Assembly (NCBI GenBank): GCA_014621425.1
Contig: JAANBB010000065.1
Span: 62,001-126,000, forward strand
Length of the DNA: 64,000 nt
Direction of reading: 5' to 3'
From: Cylindrodendrum hubeiense
Lineage: Eukaryota; Ascomycota; Sordariomycetes; Hypocreales; Nectriaceae
The stretch's first letter is position 1; each line of letters begins with the position of its first letter. The notes beneath the pieces are model-generated. The model saw nothing but the letters and a program-made list of their open reading frames with translations. It was not told the origin of the DNA and made no database searches. Below, in pieces: positions 34,196 through 45,211 of the stretch. A program made the position numbers and the translations under genes.

Positions 34196-35910
34196 TTACA
34201 GAAATCTCTTGACACCATATCGGGTATGTATGTAATGGGCCCGCTTCCGAAGATATGGGCCGAAAACCAATAAGACAATAGATAAACCCGCAATCACCGC
34301 CCACTGGATAATGGCCATGTCAAGGAATAGTTGCTTCGGCCCAACCCTCACCAGCCAATTGGACGCTGTCTGCGTCAGCCCAAACGGAATGAGGTGGGTG
34401 ACAGCATTCATCAAAGCCACGACCTCGGAAGAGTCATTGGGGTAGCTGTCAATCGCAAAAGAAAGGATAGTACTTGGGATGAGCATCAGACTGGCCATTT
34501 CCATAGCATATCCGACTGCTGGCCCGACGTAAGAGCCATTGGCGTAGGTATATCCGAAGATGAGGAGCCCAGGCGAGCAAACCAGGAAAGGAATCACCAA
34601 CGTAAGCAAACGATATTCGGGCATATGCTTACCCTTTCGCCGCCCTATGAAGGCCGACATGGCATCCGTGAGGGGGCCAGCGATGGGGAATGCTATGGCA
34701 ACGCCGATCAGGCTCGTGGCAACCCAGTTGCCCAATTCAGCGGGGCTCCATAAGAATGGGGGTACGGCAAACATCTGGCTTGAAAGCAAGGAGATTGTGG
34801 CAACCCTAATAGCACGTCAATAATGCGGCGATTTAAGACGTTCGAGCGTAACATACCATGCCAAGGCGATTCCCCACATGCCTGCTGCTAAAAGTACGAT
34901 TGGATCAAACATGTACTCAACCTGGAGAAGGAAGGACAAGAACCACTGCCTCGCACCGCCACCACGGACATGTGGATGACGAAGGTAGAAGCTGTTTTGC
35001 TGCAGAGTGCGGAGTGAGCTCTGGGCGCGAACAGTCCCGCCTGTCTGACTGATGATAGCCTCATCGACTTCTGCAGCAGTAGCCCCGGCTTCTATTTCTT
35101 GGTTGAATGCCGTCTCCGGACAGAAGAAAAAGTATGTGACGAAGTTGAGTCCAGACAAAATGGCCAAAAGGATAAAGAACCACCTCCACCCATGGGCCGA
35201 GATGAGATGACCGGCGATAAGAGGACCAAGTTGAGAACCGACGCAAAGACTTAAACTATAAGCAGCCATCGCCTTGGAATAGTCCTTCTCAAAGAATAGC
35301 TCTATATAGAGTTAGATAAGCGATAGCCAGGGTCGTCGCCGTCTTACCTCCAATTACTGCGGGGCCGACTGCTTGAACAGCTCCAGCACCAAGCGCACCT
35401 AAGACTCTGGACCCGAGTAGGCTATTAACTGACTGGGCTTGAGTAGCCCAAATACAGCCAGCAATAAACACGAGCTGAGACGACAACAGGACCGGCCGTT
35501 TACCAAAGACGACCGCAGTTGGGATCCAGATAAAGGCACCGAGGCCAAAACAAAGGACTGAGTAGGATATGATTCCACTGATGTCACTGTAGCTAGAGTG
35601 AAACTCATAAACCAATGCGCCGAGTCCAGATGATATTCCAGCCTGTGCCATACTGTAAGTCACCTATGAAGCTAATGGAGAATGAGGGACTGTACAGAGT
35701 AGAAGTTTCCATCGAATACTGCTAGGCATAGGTTCACGAGAACCATCGCCTTCAGAGCACCATGCCAGTTCTACAGCGACTGTTATTAAACGTAGGCCGT
35801 TGCTTTAGAGAATGACTAACCTTGGGATGATCTCTCAGCTCATTCTTTGGGGTGGACATATACTCAATGTTTGAGACATCTGCCTTCTCGGCATCTGAAT
35901 TGGGTTCCAT
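34196..35910 (-). CDS. Major facilitator superfamily transporter
   Basis: Polytopic transporter of the drug:H+ antiporter type, about 511 aa in five exons (35910-35821, 35770-35696, 35663-35348, 35301-34857, 34805-34196). The start MEPNSDAEKADVS leads into the first helices. VVFGKRPVLL between helices 2 and 3 is the family signature region, and GALGAGAVQAVGPAVIG and SQLGPLIAGHLISAHGWRWFF follow. The central loop (EIEAGATAAEVDEAI) separates the two six-helix halves. The intron after FYS is only 32 nt in this model. A 62-nt alternative (donor GTATTC) removes ten more residues, so that exon border is uncertain. The exact cluster motif is 226 bp upstream. A likely role is export of the pathway product or import of its substrate. 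Confidence 0.9.
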
Positions 35911-36135
35911 AACGATGAGTTTTAATTATGCCTCTGGGTAGTATGTCTCTTCACGAGCAAGTTCGATAACACCAGAGCTCTTATTGATGGTGAGAGATCA
36001 TTCATCACTAGCGGAGGTTTGCTTATATTTATATCACCGATTTCATTACCGACACATGTGATCCTGTTCACACTTGGAAAATGGCAGTCCGTGTGGGGAG
36101 TACCCCTCAATTCCCCGTGGGGAGCAGGCTAGCTT

Positions 36136-36144
36136 GTGGAGCCG
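36136..36144 (-). promoter_or_regulatory. Cluster motif GTGGAGCCG (MFS promoter)
   Basis: Exact reverse-complement copy of CGGCTCCAC, 226 bp upstream of the MFS start at 35910. Confidence 0.65.
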
Positions 36145-36849
36145 GCATCGTTCTCGCATTCAGGTTCGCTAATGTAAATATCAAGGTCGCTAATCCAGCT
36201 ACGTGTTAGCTTATGGGAGAGTGGGATAAGCTAATGGAGCATCAGAAGTATTTAGAATCGGTCCAGACCCGATGCTACTTTGGTAAGCAGTTCCAGCTCT
36301 CTGGAGCCGGTTTGTAAGCCAGTCAGTATCGAACTGTACGAGTACGAGATTCCCATAGCTATGACCTTGATAGAGTAGCACGAAGAGGTCGTTTCTAACA
36401 GGCGAGGGTTAAGAGCGAGAAGACTCAATTTGGGACGAAGTTCCAGGCGCGCTTGAGCAGTACATGTACGTATTGGAGAAGTCTTGCTATGTATCCAAGG
36501 TTATACGACGCTCTGTTCTCACTAAACCCCGGCCAATTTCCCTACCAATACACCTTGATAATCCCTACAAGGCGTATCATTGGGGCCGAGGCTAAGACAA
36601 CATTATCTTTGGTACACGGCCGAACCATATCCACTGGCCCCATCATTCATGATCAAAACTTCTCAGGCCATTTCGGCCTCATTGCTGGAATTGAGGGCTC
36701 GGCTACCAGTACTCAGTCAAATGATGAAATCTGATCCCTTCTAAATTCCTCTCACGGAATGCTCCGCTAACATTTCCGATTCCTTGTGCTTTTCTTATGT
36801 ATATTTCCTCCCTGAAATAAAAGCTTAGTTTATTTTCATTAGTGCCCTT

Positions 36850-36858
36850 CGGCTCCAC
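36850..36858 (+). promoter_or_regulatory. Cluster motif CGGCTCCAC (Dabb promoter)
   Basis: Exact copy, 211 bp upstream of the Dabb start at 37069. Confidence 0.65.
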
Positions 36859-37068
36859 GTTCACGTCCCGGAACCCCACGGCACCAAAGAGGAGCCGAGC
36901 ACAAGGCGGATTCCGATGTTCCGTTTGTAGTTATGCTCTTTTCCCTCACTTTTATTTGTCACTTGAACACTCTTTAGCGTTGACATAGAGTTCCCCTAAA
37001 TATTCTCAACAGCATCTATCCAACATCTTATCCACGATTTCTTTGCAAAAAGCGACCAAGTCTTGAAA

Positions 37069-37646
37069 ATGAGTATCACTCGTATTGTTCAATTGCAATT
37101 CAAATCTGGCGTTGATACCAATCTCGTCGAAGATGTACGTCCAGCACACTGCATTTCTTTCCATGATACAAACTTGGGTAAAATACTCGTATTGACATAC
37201 GCATTCTCAGTTATGCTCGCAAATCCGTGGCATGAAGGACAAGTGCCTTGATGCCAACACCAATAAACCATATATTGAGTCCATCGGGGGCGGTGTTGAT
37301 ATCTCTATTGAAGGGCTTCAGGTAAGAATGATCTCTCTTAAAAAGTCACTTCATTGTGCCTAGCTCGCCTTTTGCTATACTGGGACACCTCTGGCCTTTT
37401 ACACCCGCGGCAGTCGTTTCTCTCGTCAACATGGTGCGACTGATATAATTTGTTTCATTCATGAAATGGAATCATAGTCTCACATCTCAGTAGCACGGTA
37501 TCACCCACGCATTCATTATAAGCTTCAATAATAGAGCGGATCGCGACTATTACGCTCTCCATGATCCTGCCCACCAGGCCGTTATCCAGGCACTTCAGCC
37601 GGCAATTGACAAGGTTCAGATCATCGACCTTGTCACCAGTGATTAG
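37069..37646 (+). CDS. Dabb (stress-responsive A/B-barrel) protein
   Basis: Short protein of 109 aa in three exons (37069-37134, 37211-37321, 37494-37646). It has the dimeric alpha/beta-barrel pattern: the first strand ITRIVQLQFKSG, helix LCSQIRGMKDKC, strand ESIGGGVDIS, strand THAFIISFNN, and the helix with DPAHQAVIQALQPAIDKVQ near the end. These match pfam Dabb. The family includes olivetolic acid cyclase of plants and several fungal polyketide-cluster proteins, so a cyclase or ring-shaping role is conceivable. Each exon alone is too short to be noticed, and the gene appears only after splicing. The cluster motif lies 211 bp upstream. Confidence 0.85.
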
Positions 37647-38480
37647 TTAATTACAGAAGGTCTCGTACTGTTTTCTAGGGGTGCTTAAGACTGCAATTAC
37701 GCGTTAAGCCATATAAGTCATGCCCATTTCTCCCAAGTCAAAGGATATGGTCACGCAATCGAGATCTTCTAGAGTAGAGAGTACCAATACTACACAACAG
37801 ATGTTTACTACATGACATGGCGAAATATGAAAACTCCCCACCTTCACATGGTGTCTATCTAGTGGTTACTGTCCCGTGTGACGAACAAGTCACTCAAATC
37901 CAGTGCGTAAAACAACCATAAGAAAATGTTCGACTCTGTAATACCCGGGAGGTACTGTATCGATTAACGAAAACCAAAATAAAGTTAAGTTAGCTTCCTG
38001 TTGAGCATTACAAACATTAGCATATTGAGATCTTCACCCGGAACAAGTTTGGCTATTGCTCGGATGACCTAACCCCAGTATGGTATGACGGGAAGATATT
38101 AGCATCACAACGAGTACCAAGTCAATGTAGATAGCCCCATCTCAACCGAGACATTTCGGAACTTGCGGAATCAAATTTATTCTTACAAATCTGACGGGAC
38201 ACCGATTCTGCAGAGATCTTCCTTACTCATAGACGGGTATCCCCACGACTTCGGAAAGACGTGGGGTAGCGGGAGGGGCATAAGCCGAACCTCTCCGCCC
38301 CACATGATGACATTGAAACACGACCATCAAAGCCAATACCTCTGTAAGGGACACTTGAATAATAATCTTCAGTCAAACTGTTGAATTCTCAAATCCCATT
38401 GACTGCAACAACGTGGGGATCAGTCCAGCATTTCAATCACTAATACTTACACGCCTAGTACTGCCTTGAGCTCTGGAACC
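37647..38480. other. Intergenic region with P450-2 promoter
   Basis: AT-rich, no gene seen. No exact cluster motif; the nearest look-alike is CCGCCCCAC at about 38296, two mismatches. Confidence 0.45.
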
Positions 38481-40326
38481 ATGGCGATTATTAGTGAGAC
38501 GGCGTCGCTAGCATGGCAGTACTTACCTGCTATACTGAGCCTGCTAGCTATTCTCCATCTTTTCCGCAACTACTTCAAGCCCGGAGTGTCAGATGTCCCA
38601 GGTCCATTCTTGGCTAAGATCTCCAATGTTTGGAGGTTCATCGATGTCGCCAGGGGCAGGGCTCAAGAAACGCATCTCCGGCTGCATGAAAAGCACGGGC
38701 CTTATGTGCGATTGGGCCCAAATCTCGTCAGTGTGTTCGATTTAGATGTGTTGAAGTCCATCTATGGTATCAATAAGGGGTACACGAAGGTGGGCTATCC
38801 TGGAGTTCCTGCAGGCATACCATTGTCGTTGCTGACATTGGGCTCAGACAAGCTTCTACGAGGTCCAACAGCAACTTGCTAATGGGAAGCCAACTCAAAC
38901 TCTCTTCACCACCTTGGATGAAGACTTCCATGCTAAAATGAAGCGGCCTATCTCCTCGGCCTACTCTTTGAGTAGTCTCACTGAGTTCGAAGTCTTCGTA
39001 GACAAAACGATTGGGGTAATGATGCAGAAACTAGACGGGTTTTCTAAAGACGATAAAGTCTGTGACATGGCTATGTGGCTCCAATATTGTACGTTTTTTT
39101 AAATTCTGGGTTTTGAGATCATATGATGCTTGGAATTGGCTAACCCTTCACTAGATGCATTTGACGTCATCGGCGAGTTGACTTTCAGCAGAAGTCTAGG
39201 ATTTCTCGACGAGGGTCGAGATATAGATGGCATTATCAGCTCTTTAGAAAAGATGCAAGATTATTCAGGGAAGGTAAGACTTTCAAGGAAGCAACATGTC
39301 CATTCCAACGAATGATAAGCCTATCTCCAAAGTGCTGACAAGACTGATAATCCTACCTCTTAGATTGGGCAAATGCCTTGGCTGGACTACCTCTTCATCA
39401 AGAACCCCATAAGGCGCATGATAGGCGGCGGCTCAACAGGGGCAGTTGCACGCTTTGCGCGCGAGTGCCTCGTCGAGAGGCTGAAGCATCAAGATTCGAG
39501 TAAATCAGACGGATTAGCGCGTCGAGATTTTCTCACTCGCTTCCTCGAGGCCAAGGAAAAGCATCCAAATATAGTCACCGACGCCCAAGTTTTCTCATAT
39601 ACGCTCAGCAATGTCAACGCTGGATCAGATACGACAGCCATCTCTCTCCGTGCTGTCATCTATCTCACGTTAAAACATCCTAAGGTTCTTGAGAAACTCT
39701 GTAAAGAACTTCAAGATGCTAGAGATGCAGGCAAACTATCTATCCCGGTAACGTGGAAGGAGTCACAAGAGCTGCCATACCTTGATGCTGTTGTCAAAGA
39801 AGCTCTTCGCCTTCACCCCGCTGTTGGCCTTCTTTTGGAAAGAATTGTGCCCAAGGGAGGCCTTCAACTACCGAATGGCCCTTTGTTACCTGCAGGGACT
39901 GTGGTTGGGGTGAACCCCTGGGTCATGCACCACCATCCCCTCTTTGGAGAAGATCCTAACTCGTTTATTCCGGAACGTTGGCTTTCCAGAAATGGCGAAT
40001 CGAAAGAAGATTTCGATACAAGGAGGCAAGAAATGGCCGGTGCCACTTTTACCTTCGGAGCTGGTCCTCGCACTTGCATTGGAAAAAACATCAGTCTCAT
40101 GGAAATTTACAAGCTGATCCCATCCCTTCTACACACCTACAAGGCAAGTTTCTTTCGACATTTCTTGGCGGGGTTAAGATACGTGCCACAGGAGAGCAAA
40201 AGGCTCGTTAACATGAATCCTGGGATTTAGATCGAGTTGAACGACCCCTGTGCTGAATGGGAAACGTTCAACGCATGGTTCGTTCGACAGACAAACATCA
40301 ATGTAAAATTAACAAGAATCAGGTAA
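38481..40326 (+). CDS. Cytochrome P450 monooxygenase 2
   Basis: Second membrane-anchored P450, 514 aa in five exons (38481-38789, 38848-39088, 39155-39273, 39364-40143, 40231-40326). Features are the N-terminal anchor LPAILSLLAILHLF, DVPGPFLAKI, the I-helix NAGSDTTAISL, ExxR in KEALRLHP, FIPERWL and the heme loop FGAGPRTCIG with Cys461. The last intron begins with GC (AAG|GCAAGT, 40144-40230). Splicing it joins HTYK to IELNDPCAEWETFNAWFVRQ, the expected P450 C-terminus, while reading through gives an unrelated 29-residue tail. It belongs to the same broad group as P450 1 (both pisatin-demethylase-like, with DTTxIS I-helices), but the sequences are distinct. No exact cluster motif lies in its promoter. 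Confidence 0.93.
40144..40230 (+). other. GC-AG intron in P450 2
   Basis: Donor AAG|GCAAGT identical to that of the hydrolase 1 intron, branch-like GTTAACA, acceptor GATTTAG|A. The unspliced frame stays open and would mislead annotation. Confidence 0.75.
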
Positions 40327-40815
40327 TCCGAAGCATAGTTCAGGAGAGGTCCGTTTTGTGGCCAACAGAATCTGTTAAGCCGACATCAGCATCTGATTAG
40401 CACATATTGCGAGGGTTACTTTAAAAACAGAAGAACAAATGGCATTTAACATTAACGTTTGTATATAACTCAAAACTCTATCCCTAAATAACTATGTCAC
40501 ATCATGAAGTCGTCGTCATTATCAGTATCATAACATCATCTCGGTGATGTGTAGATGGGATGGCTTCCTGGCCTGACCTCCGCCCATCCGCGTCATCTCA
40601 TCCACATTCACCTTCCATATGCCTCCTCACCGTCAACTGAACTCAAGAACTACGTATAATCTAAGAATTTCCGTTGAACAAGATCTTAAGGTGCGTTGGT
40701 TTCATATGGAAAGCTTTTCAGCCAATTGCAAGCAGTCCGTCTTATTTACTCACAGGGAACAAAGCTATGTACAGCCCTCCACAAACTCAATATTTACCAC
40801 TTCCCTCAGACTTCC
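40327..40815. other. Convergent intergenic region
   Basis: 3' flanks of P450 2 and the glutathione S-transferase; AT-rich, no gene seen. Confidence 0.45.
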
Positions 40816-41665
40816 TCAATGTTGAGTCAACTTAGCGAGCACTGTCTTAGTAGCTGTTCGCTGGTTCACCCTGTTCCACCAAGCCTTAACATTCTTTCGA
40901 GAGTCGATTTCATTAGACAATTGCAGGCGGTGCTGGATGAAGCCGATCCATGGAACATGGAACAGATCAATCAAGCTATAGGTCTAGATATAACAGGTTT
41001 AGCAAGTGACCCGGTGCATCAGGTTAAGGAAGCAAGTCATTCGAACAACGAACCTTTCCGGCAAGATAATCCTGTTGAGATAAGGTATTCTCATAGTAAT
41101 CAAGCACTTTGCTCAACTGAGCCCTCTGTTGGTTCACGGTAGCTTCGTCGGTCTCTCCAATCCCAAGGGCCCTACGAAATGTTCGTAAGCTGACCACAAA
41201 ATACTCAGAGTACTACAGATAGCGGGGCATACTTCTTGAATATTAGTTCAAAGGCGAGCTTTTCGACAGCAGATTCGAAATAAGAGGCCTCAACGCTGGC
41301 TGCTTGCTCGAATAATGCCAAAGCTTTGTTGTCCCCTGTCGGTGGACTTAGCTCGGACGGATACCGATTCACCAGGTAACGGCAGATTGCCCGTGACTCG
41401 AAAATATTGACATCGGCATCCTGAAATGCGGGGACCTTGGCGAATGGATGGCGTTCTTTGACGTACTCCGGGTCCTTGGTGTTCTGTAAGCAAATGTTTT
41501 CGGCCCCGATATCTGTCTCAGGGGAGCTCATTGCAAACTCACTTGGTGCTCTCCTTTCTCAAAATGCAAAGTGTGAAGCTCGTATTTGATTCGAAGTTCC
41601 TCCAATAGTAATAGGACCCTTTGCGTCCGGGTGGACAAAATATTTCCGTAAACGATAGTCGACAT
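40816..41665 (-). CDS. Glutathione S-transferase
   Basis: Cytosolic GST of 219 aa, the normal family length, in four exons (41665-41543, 41483-41233, 41171-41054, 40983-40816). The N-terminal thioredoxin fold begins MSTIVYGNILSTRTQRVLLL and contains PFAKVPAFQDADVNIFESRA, with the cis-Pro (VPAF) and the glutathione-binding ESRA. The C-terminal helical domain shows LDYYENTLSQQDYLAGK, then YSLIDLFHVPW, which corresponds to the conserved N-capping region. It looks like a fungal GTT/phi-type enzyme. In a tailoring cluster it could add glutathione to an epoxide or quinone intermediate or protect the cell. The exact cluster motif lies 193 bp upstream. Confidence 0.9.
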
Positions 41666-41857
41666 GGCGAACGTATATGGAGTCAAATGATTTAGTAAGA
41701 TAGTGATAAAATTCAGGGGTTAAAGACTCACACATACACACTCACACTTAAGGTAGACGGTCCTAAGTTATGTAAGGGTCTCGGACTGGAATAAGGCACG
41801 GGCTCTAAGTCTAGAACGGCTGGGTAGATTGTTCCTGGTGGGACCCGGTGGTACCCG

Positions 41858-41866
41858 GTGGAGCCG
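41858..41866 (-). promoter_or_regulatory. Cluster motif GTGGAGCCG (GST promoter)
   Basis: Exact reverse-complement copy, 193 bp upstream of the GST start at 41665, within a small direct repeat (GGTGGGACCCGGTGGTACCCGG). Confidence 0.65.
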
Positions 41867-42291
41867 AGATGGCTGACACCCTGGCTTTGATCGTAGCGAC
41901 ATTGAGCATGGTTGGGGACTGGCACGGGGGCTTGGGGCACCATGCTGAGACCTGTTCTGTTTTTTACAATCTAGTACGTTTTTAGTTACTGCATGGAATG
42001 GAGCGAAGTTGTTTGTAACGGAGATAACGTAAGACTTGCACACTGTGGGCTCAACACGCAGTCCATAGGCGATCAATCAAGGCAGAAAGTTGGTACTGCA
42101 GACCTTTACCTCAAGATGAATGTGGTGATATTATGAGAAGAGAATTTTAGCGGAAAAGTTCAACGGCCCCTGGCCTGGTATAATTTGTATCGCAGTGGTA
42201 CGTCCTTCATATGTGCTAGTAATCGAAATACCCTGTTGATGAGATGCTTATAATAATTCGGAGCCAATACTGGGTTCAACCAGCCGACGCC

Positions 42292-45211
42292 TCATGTGTT
42301 TCTTCTAGATGTGGATATCTCGCTGGCTCGGAGACGTGTGAGAAGGTGGGAATAGGTAGAACTGATTCCCCATGCCTTCAGGGATCTCATAAGCACGACG
42401 GCCTCATCCAACAACTTGCACCGACCTTGAGCGCAGAGAAGGTTGCTAATCCCTGGTAACTTGACTCGACTCCACCCGGACTCGATCCAATCGGTGTTTT
42501 CCATGGCATCCAATGGCTTCGGCCCCAGGACCACAGTTGGCGCCGGTGACGGGTGTAAAAAGCCGTCATGGAATCGCTCGCCCAGCATCGAGTATATCCA
42601 AAGAGTGAAAACTGCTTTGAGCAGAGACACAGGCGTTCCAAAGTGCATGCAATTATTTGAACGAACCGCTTGCAGGACTCGCGCCGCATAAAAGCATGCG
42701 AGCCTTCCCTGGCCTGCAGCGTTCCTCCACTGCTCTGCCATCTGGACTAACGCTTCATCCTCCTCTTTACCGTAGATAAAATTCACCATAATGGGGGTCA
42801 GACTGCGTTTTGGGGCATTGTGGATCATCAAAGCCGTCAGAGCCATGACTTGGTGGGTCGTTGCGGCTTTGAGCTCATCCATAGGTTGTTCCAACTGCTC
42901 GTTCTCGGTCATGCTCAACAGGGCTTTCAATGCTCCTTCAGCCAGTATTTTGTCGTCATGCGCGAATCTTGGCATGCCGGGATGGCCGGCTGTCTGATCA
43001 TTGATGACATCAGAAAGATGCTGGAGCATAACTTGCTTCCCAATTGTATTGGTCTTCACCCAGGCAGTTTTCCAGCTATTGTCGGTAATAACCCGTTCCA
43101 TTGTGCTGGAGTCTCCAGGGCCTTTGTATTTCCTTTAGTCAGCACCACTTTATCTTCCTCGAATATGACTTTTGGAAGAGTAAGGGCAAGGTCGTTTCAC
43201 AACTTACCTTGAGTGGTAGAGAAACTAGCCCAACTTTGAGCAGTTGAGGCGCCCCAGCGGCTGTCTGGTTGGGGGAGCGAGTTTTGCAATTCGGCCAGAG
43301 TCATCAGGCGACTGAGGTCGAAATGGCTCTTGAAGGCGGAGTCTGTAAGCTAGAAGCATCATTTAGCCCATGTTCAAGCATGAGAGCATGAGAAAACAGT
43401 AGTCAATCTGTTCTTCAGATAATCTGTCTCAAGCTTACCCAGATCGCAAAGCCGGTACGACGGCGTTCTTCATCGAGCAACCATATCTGCCACTTCTGTG
43501 TGAGTGGTAACTGAAGCTGAGAGAACTTCTGTATGGGGAACATGGTGGTGAAAAGCCTTTTTCGCCGACCAAGAGTGACAGGCACCGACTGCAAGATCTC
43601 TGCAATTTCGAGAGTCCTTCGATCGCCGGCATACGCCAAACCCAAGTTATTGAGGACGATGGTTTGAGTCATCCATAGCTCACGACCGTTTTGGTTTATT
43701 TGCTCGCACTGTTTTCCGAGTCAGGGCTGCCCAACTCTCTTGGAACTGTGCAGGGAGAAAAAAGCCCCAATATTCTGCTGTGGACTCACCAGGACCGAGG
43801 TTTGCCGACGGATCAGCTCATGCATGGCGTTGGAACATGTGTGCGCATCTTTGAGTTGGGAAAAGTGAGCACCAATGGCCGCGACAGTAAAAACTAACAA
43901 CCAATGGGTGCCAGGAGCTGAGAAGGATGGTTTATGAAGAATGGGAAATACGGGATGGAAGAACTCAAAGTAAAGTTGTACCCAGGCATTCAGCACTGCT
44001 GTTGGTGGAATTCGCAAGTCGACGAATTTCGGGTAGGTTGGTCCATCTTGCATCTGACGAGCATATTGAGATACCCTTTTACCAACCTCCTCAGAAATAT
44101 CTTCCACGTGAGCCAGATTTTCCTGGTCAACGTCTTCCAGGGCGACGTGGGAAAGGTCAGGAAAGACGAGCTGAGCATCGACCTCGATCGAAATTGGATG
44201 GTACTGCCTCGGCTCCACGGCATCCTTGTCAATCGCTGGGGAATGGCTGCGACTGTAGAGTTCTGCCACCGCCGACGGGTCCATGTTCGAGATGGGAGGA
44301 GTGGCTGGAGCGACGACCTGGGGAGGTCTGAATTCGAGGGAGTCTAGCCAGAAACCGTTGAGTGTCTCAAAGACGGGCTCATGTTGTAAAAGCGACGGCA
44401 TCAAGCTGGCCTCAAGGTCATAATCGAGCCAGCTCCCGCTGTCAAGCGTATCTCCGAACAAGAATGAGGGCGTCGAGATTGTCGTAGTTGGATCGAAGCC
44501 AGCCAATATTGTGCCCACTTCGAGTGGCACGTCTGATTGAATCATGTGAAACTCTGGCATGGAGGTGACCGGCTCCACTGCCTCCTGGTCGGTCGGTTCG
44601 CTGTCTCCTTTCTCCTGCGTTTTCTGTGGAGACCAGGGTGCAGTCGGCATTTCAGTCGGCATTTCATTGTTTACCTCTATCGTATCGTTTGCACTATTCT
44701 CGTGGACGGTGGTTGATGGCGATATGGGAGAGGGATGGAAACTCTTGCGTCGCTTGGCCGACTTCTCGGAGGCACCGTCGGATGTCTTCCGCCTCGAAAA
44801 AGGCTCGTATAAACATTCGTAGTCATGTCGGAGGCACCGCTGGCACGGTCTCTCGCCATTGCATCGAACCTTGGAGGTGCTGCAGGACTTGCAGGCCTGG
44901 GCAACGCGCCGGCGCTCGCTCTGCCGTTCGCTATTATTCCCGTTGTCCTCCTTATCCGCATGAAGATGGATGGCCGTGTGGTGGCGGGCGAGCGAGTCCC
45001 TGCGCGTTGGTCAGTATTTAATTCCCAGGGCCGTGAAAATGCAGCAGATCCGCAGTCCTCACACTCGACCAAAGCTCTGCCCGCACTCAGAACAGGTGAA
45101 CGGTTTCTCTTTGGTGTGTGTTCGAAGATGGCGTTGGTAATGCTCTCGGCGCTGGAATGTAGTATTACAAGTGCCACAAGATAAATCGGCTTGAGTAGCG
45201 ATGGGAGTCAT
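42292..45211 (-). CDS. C2H2 + Zn2Cys6 transcription factor, likely cluster regulator
   Basis: Nuclear regulator of 864 aa in five exons (45211-45063, 44999-43790, 43702-43439, 43349-43208, 43121-42292). The N-terminus has two C2H2 fingers: [21 protein letters not shown], and [11 protein letters not shown] joined by splicing to [12 protein letters not shown] Zn2Cys6 cluster follows with perfect spacing (CKSC-6-C-5-C-2-C-6-C, residues about 75-105) and a basic linker (SAKRRKSF). An acidic, Ser/Pro-rich region comes next, and then the fungal-specific transcription factor domain ([20 protein letters not shown] onward). The Zn2Cys6 part should read CGG triplets, matching the recurrent CGGCTCCAC. 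The extra C2H2 fingers could read the TCCAC part; this is inference. The gene stands at the right edge of the cluster. Confidence 0.92.
44210..44218 (+). promoter_or_regulatory. CGGCTCCAC copy inside the regulator CDS
   Basis: Exact copy within exon 2 of the transcription factor, where the coding strand encodes AVEPRQ. It may be a chance result of coding for VEP. Confidence 0.3.
44570..44578 (+). promoter_or_regulatory. Second CGGCTCCAC copy inside the regulator CDS
   Basis: Exact copy within exon 2 of the transcription factor (coding strand AVEPVT), 360 bp from the other. Confidence 0.3.

Larger units (their letters stand above)
35911..37068. other. Divergent promoter region MFS / Dabb
   Basis: About 1.2 kb with two exact cluster motifs (36136, 36850) and two partial ones (CTGGAGCCG at 36301, GGAGCCG at 36891). 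No gene seen. Confidence 0.55.

Noticed and set aside
40144..40230. P450 2 ending at 40230 by reading through
   Set aside because: The read-through tail is unrelated to P450s, while GC-AG splicing gives the conserved C-terminal strand.
14297..45211. Search for a PKS, NRPS, terpene synthase or RiPP precursor
   Set aside because: No KS, A-domain, DDxxD-type or repeat-precursor pattern was seen in any frame of the cluster.
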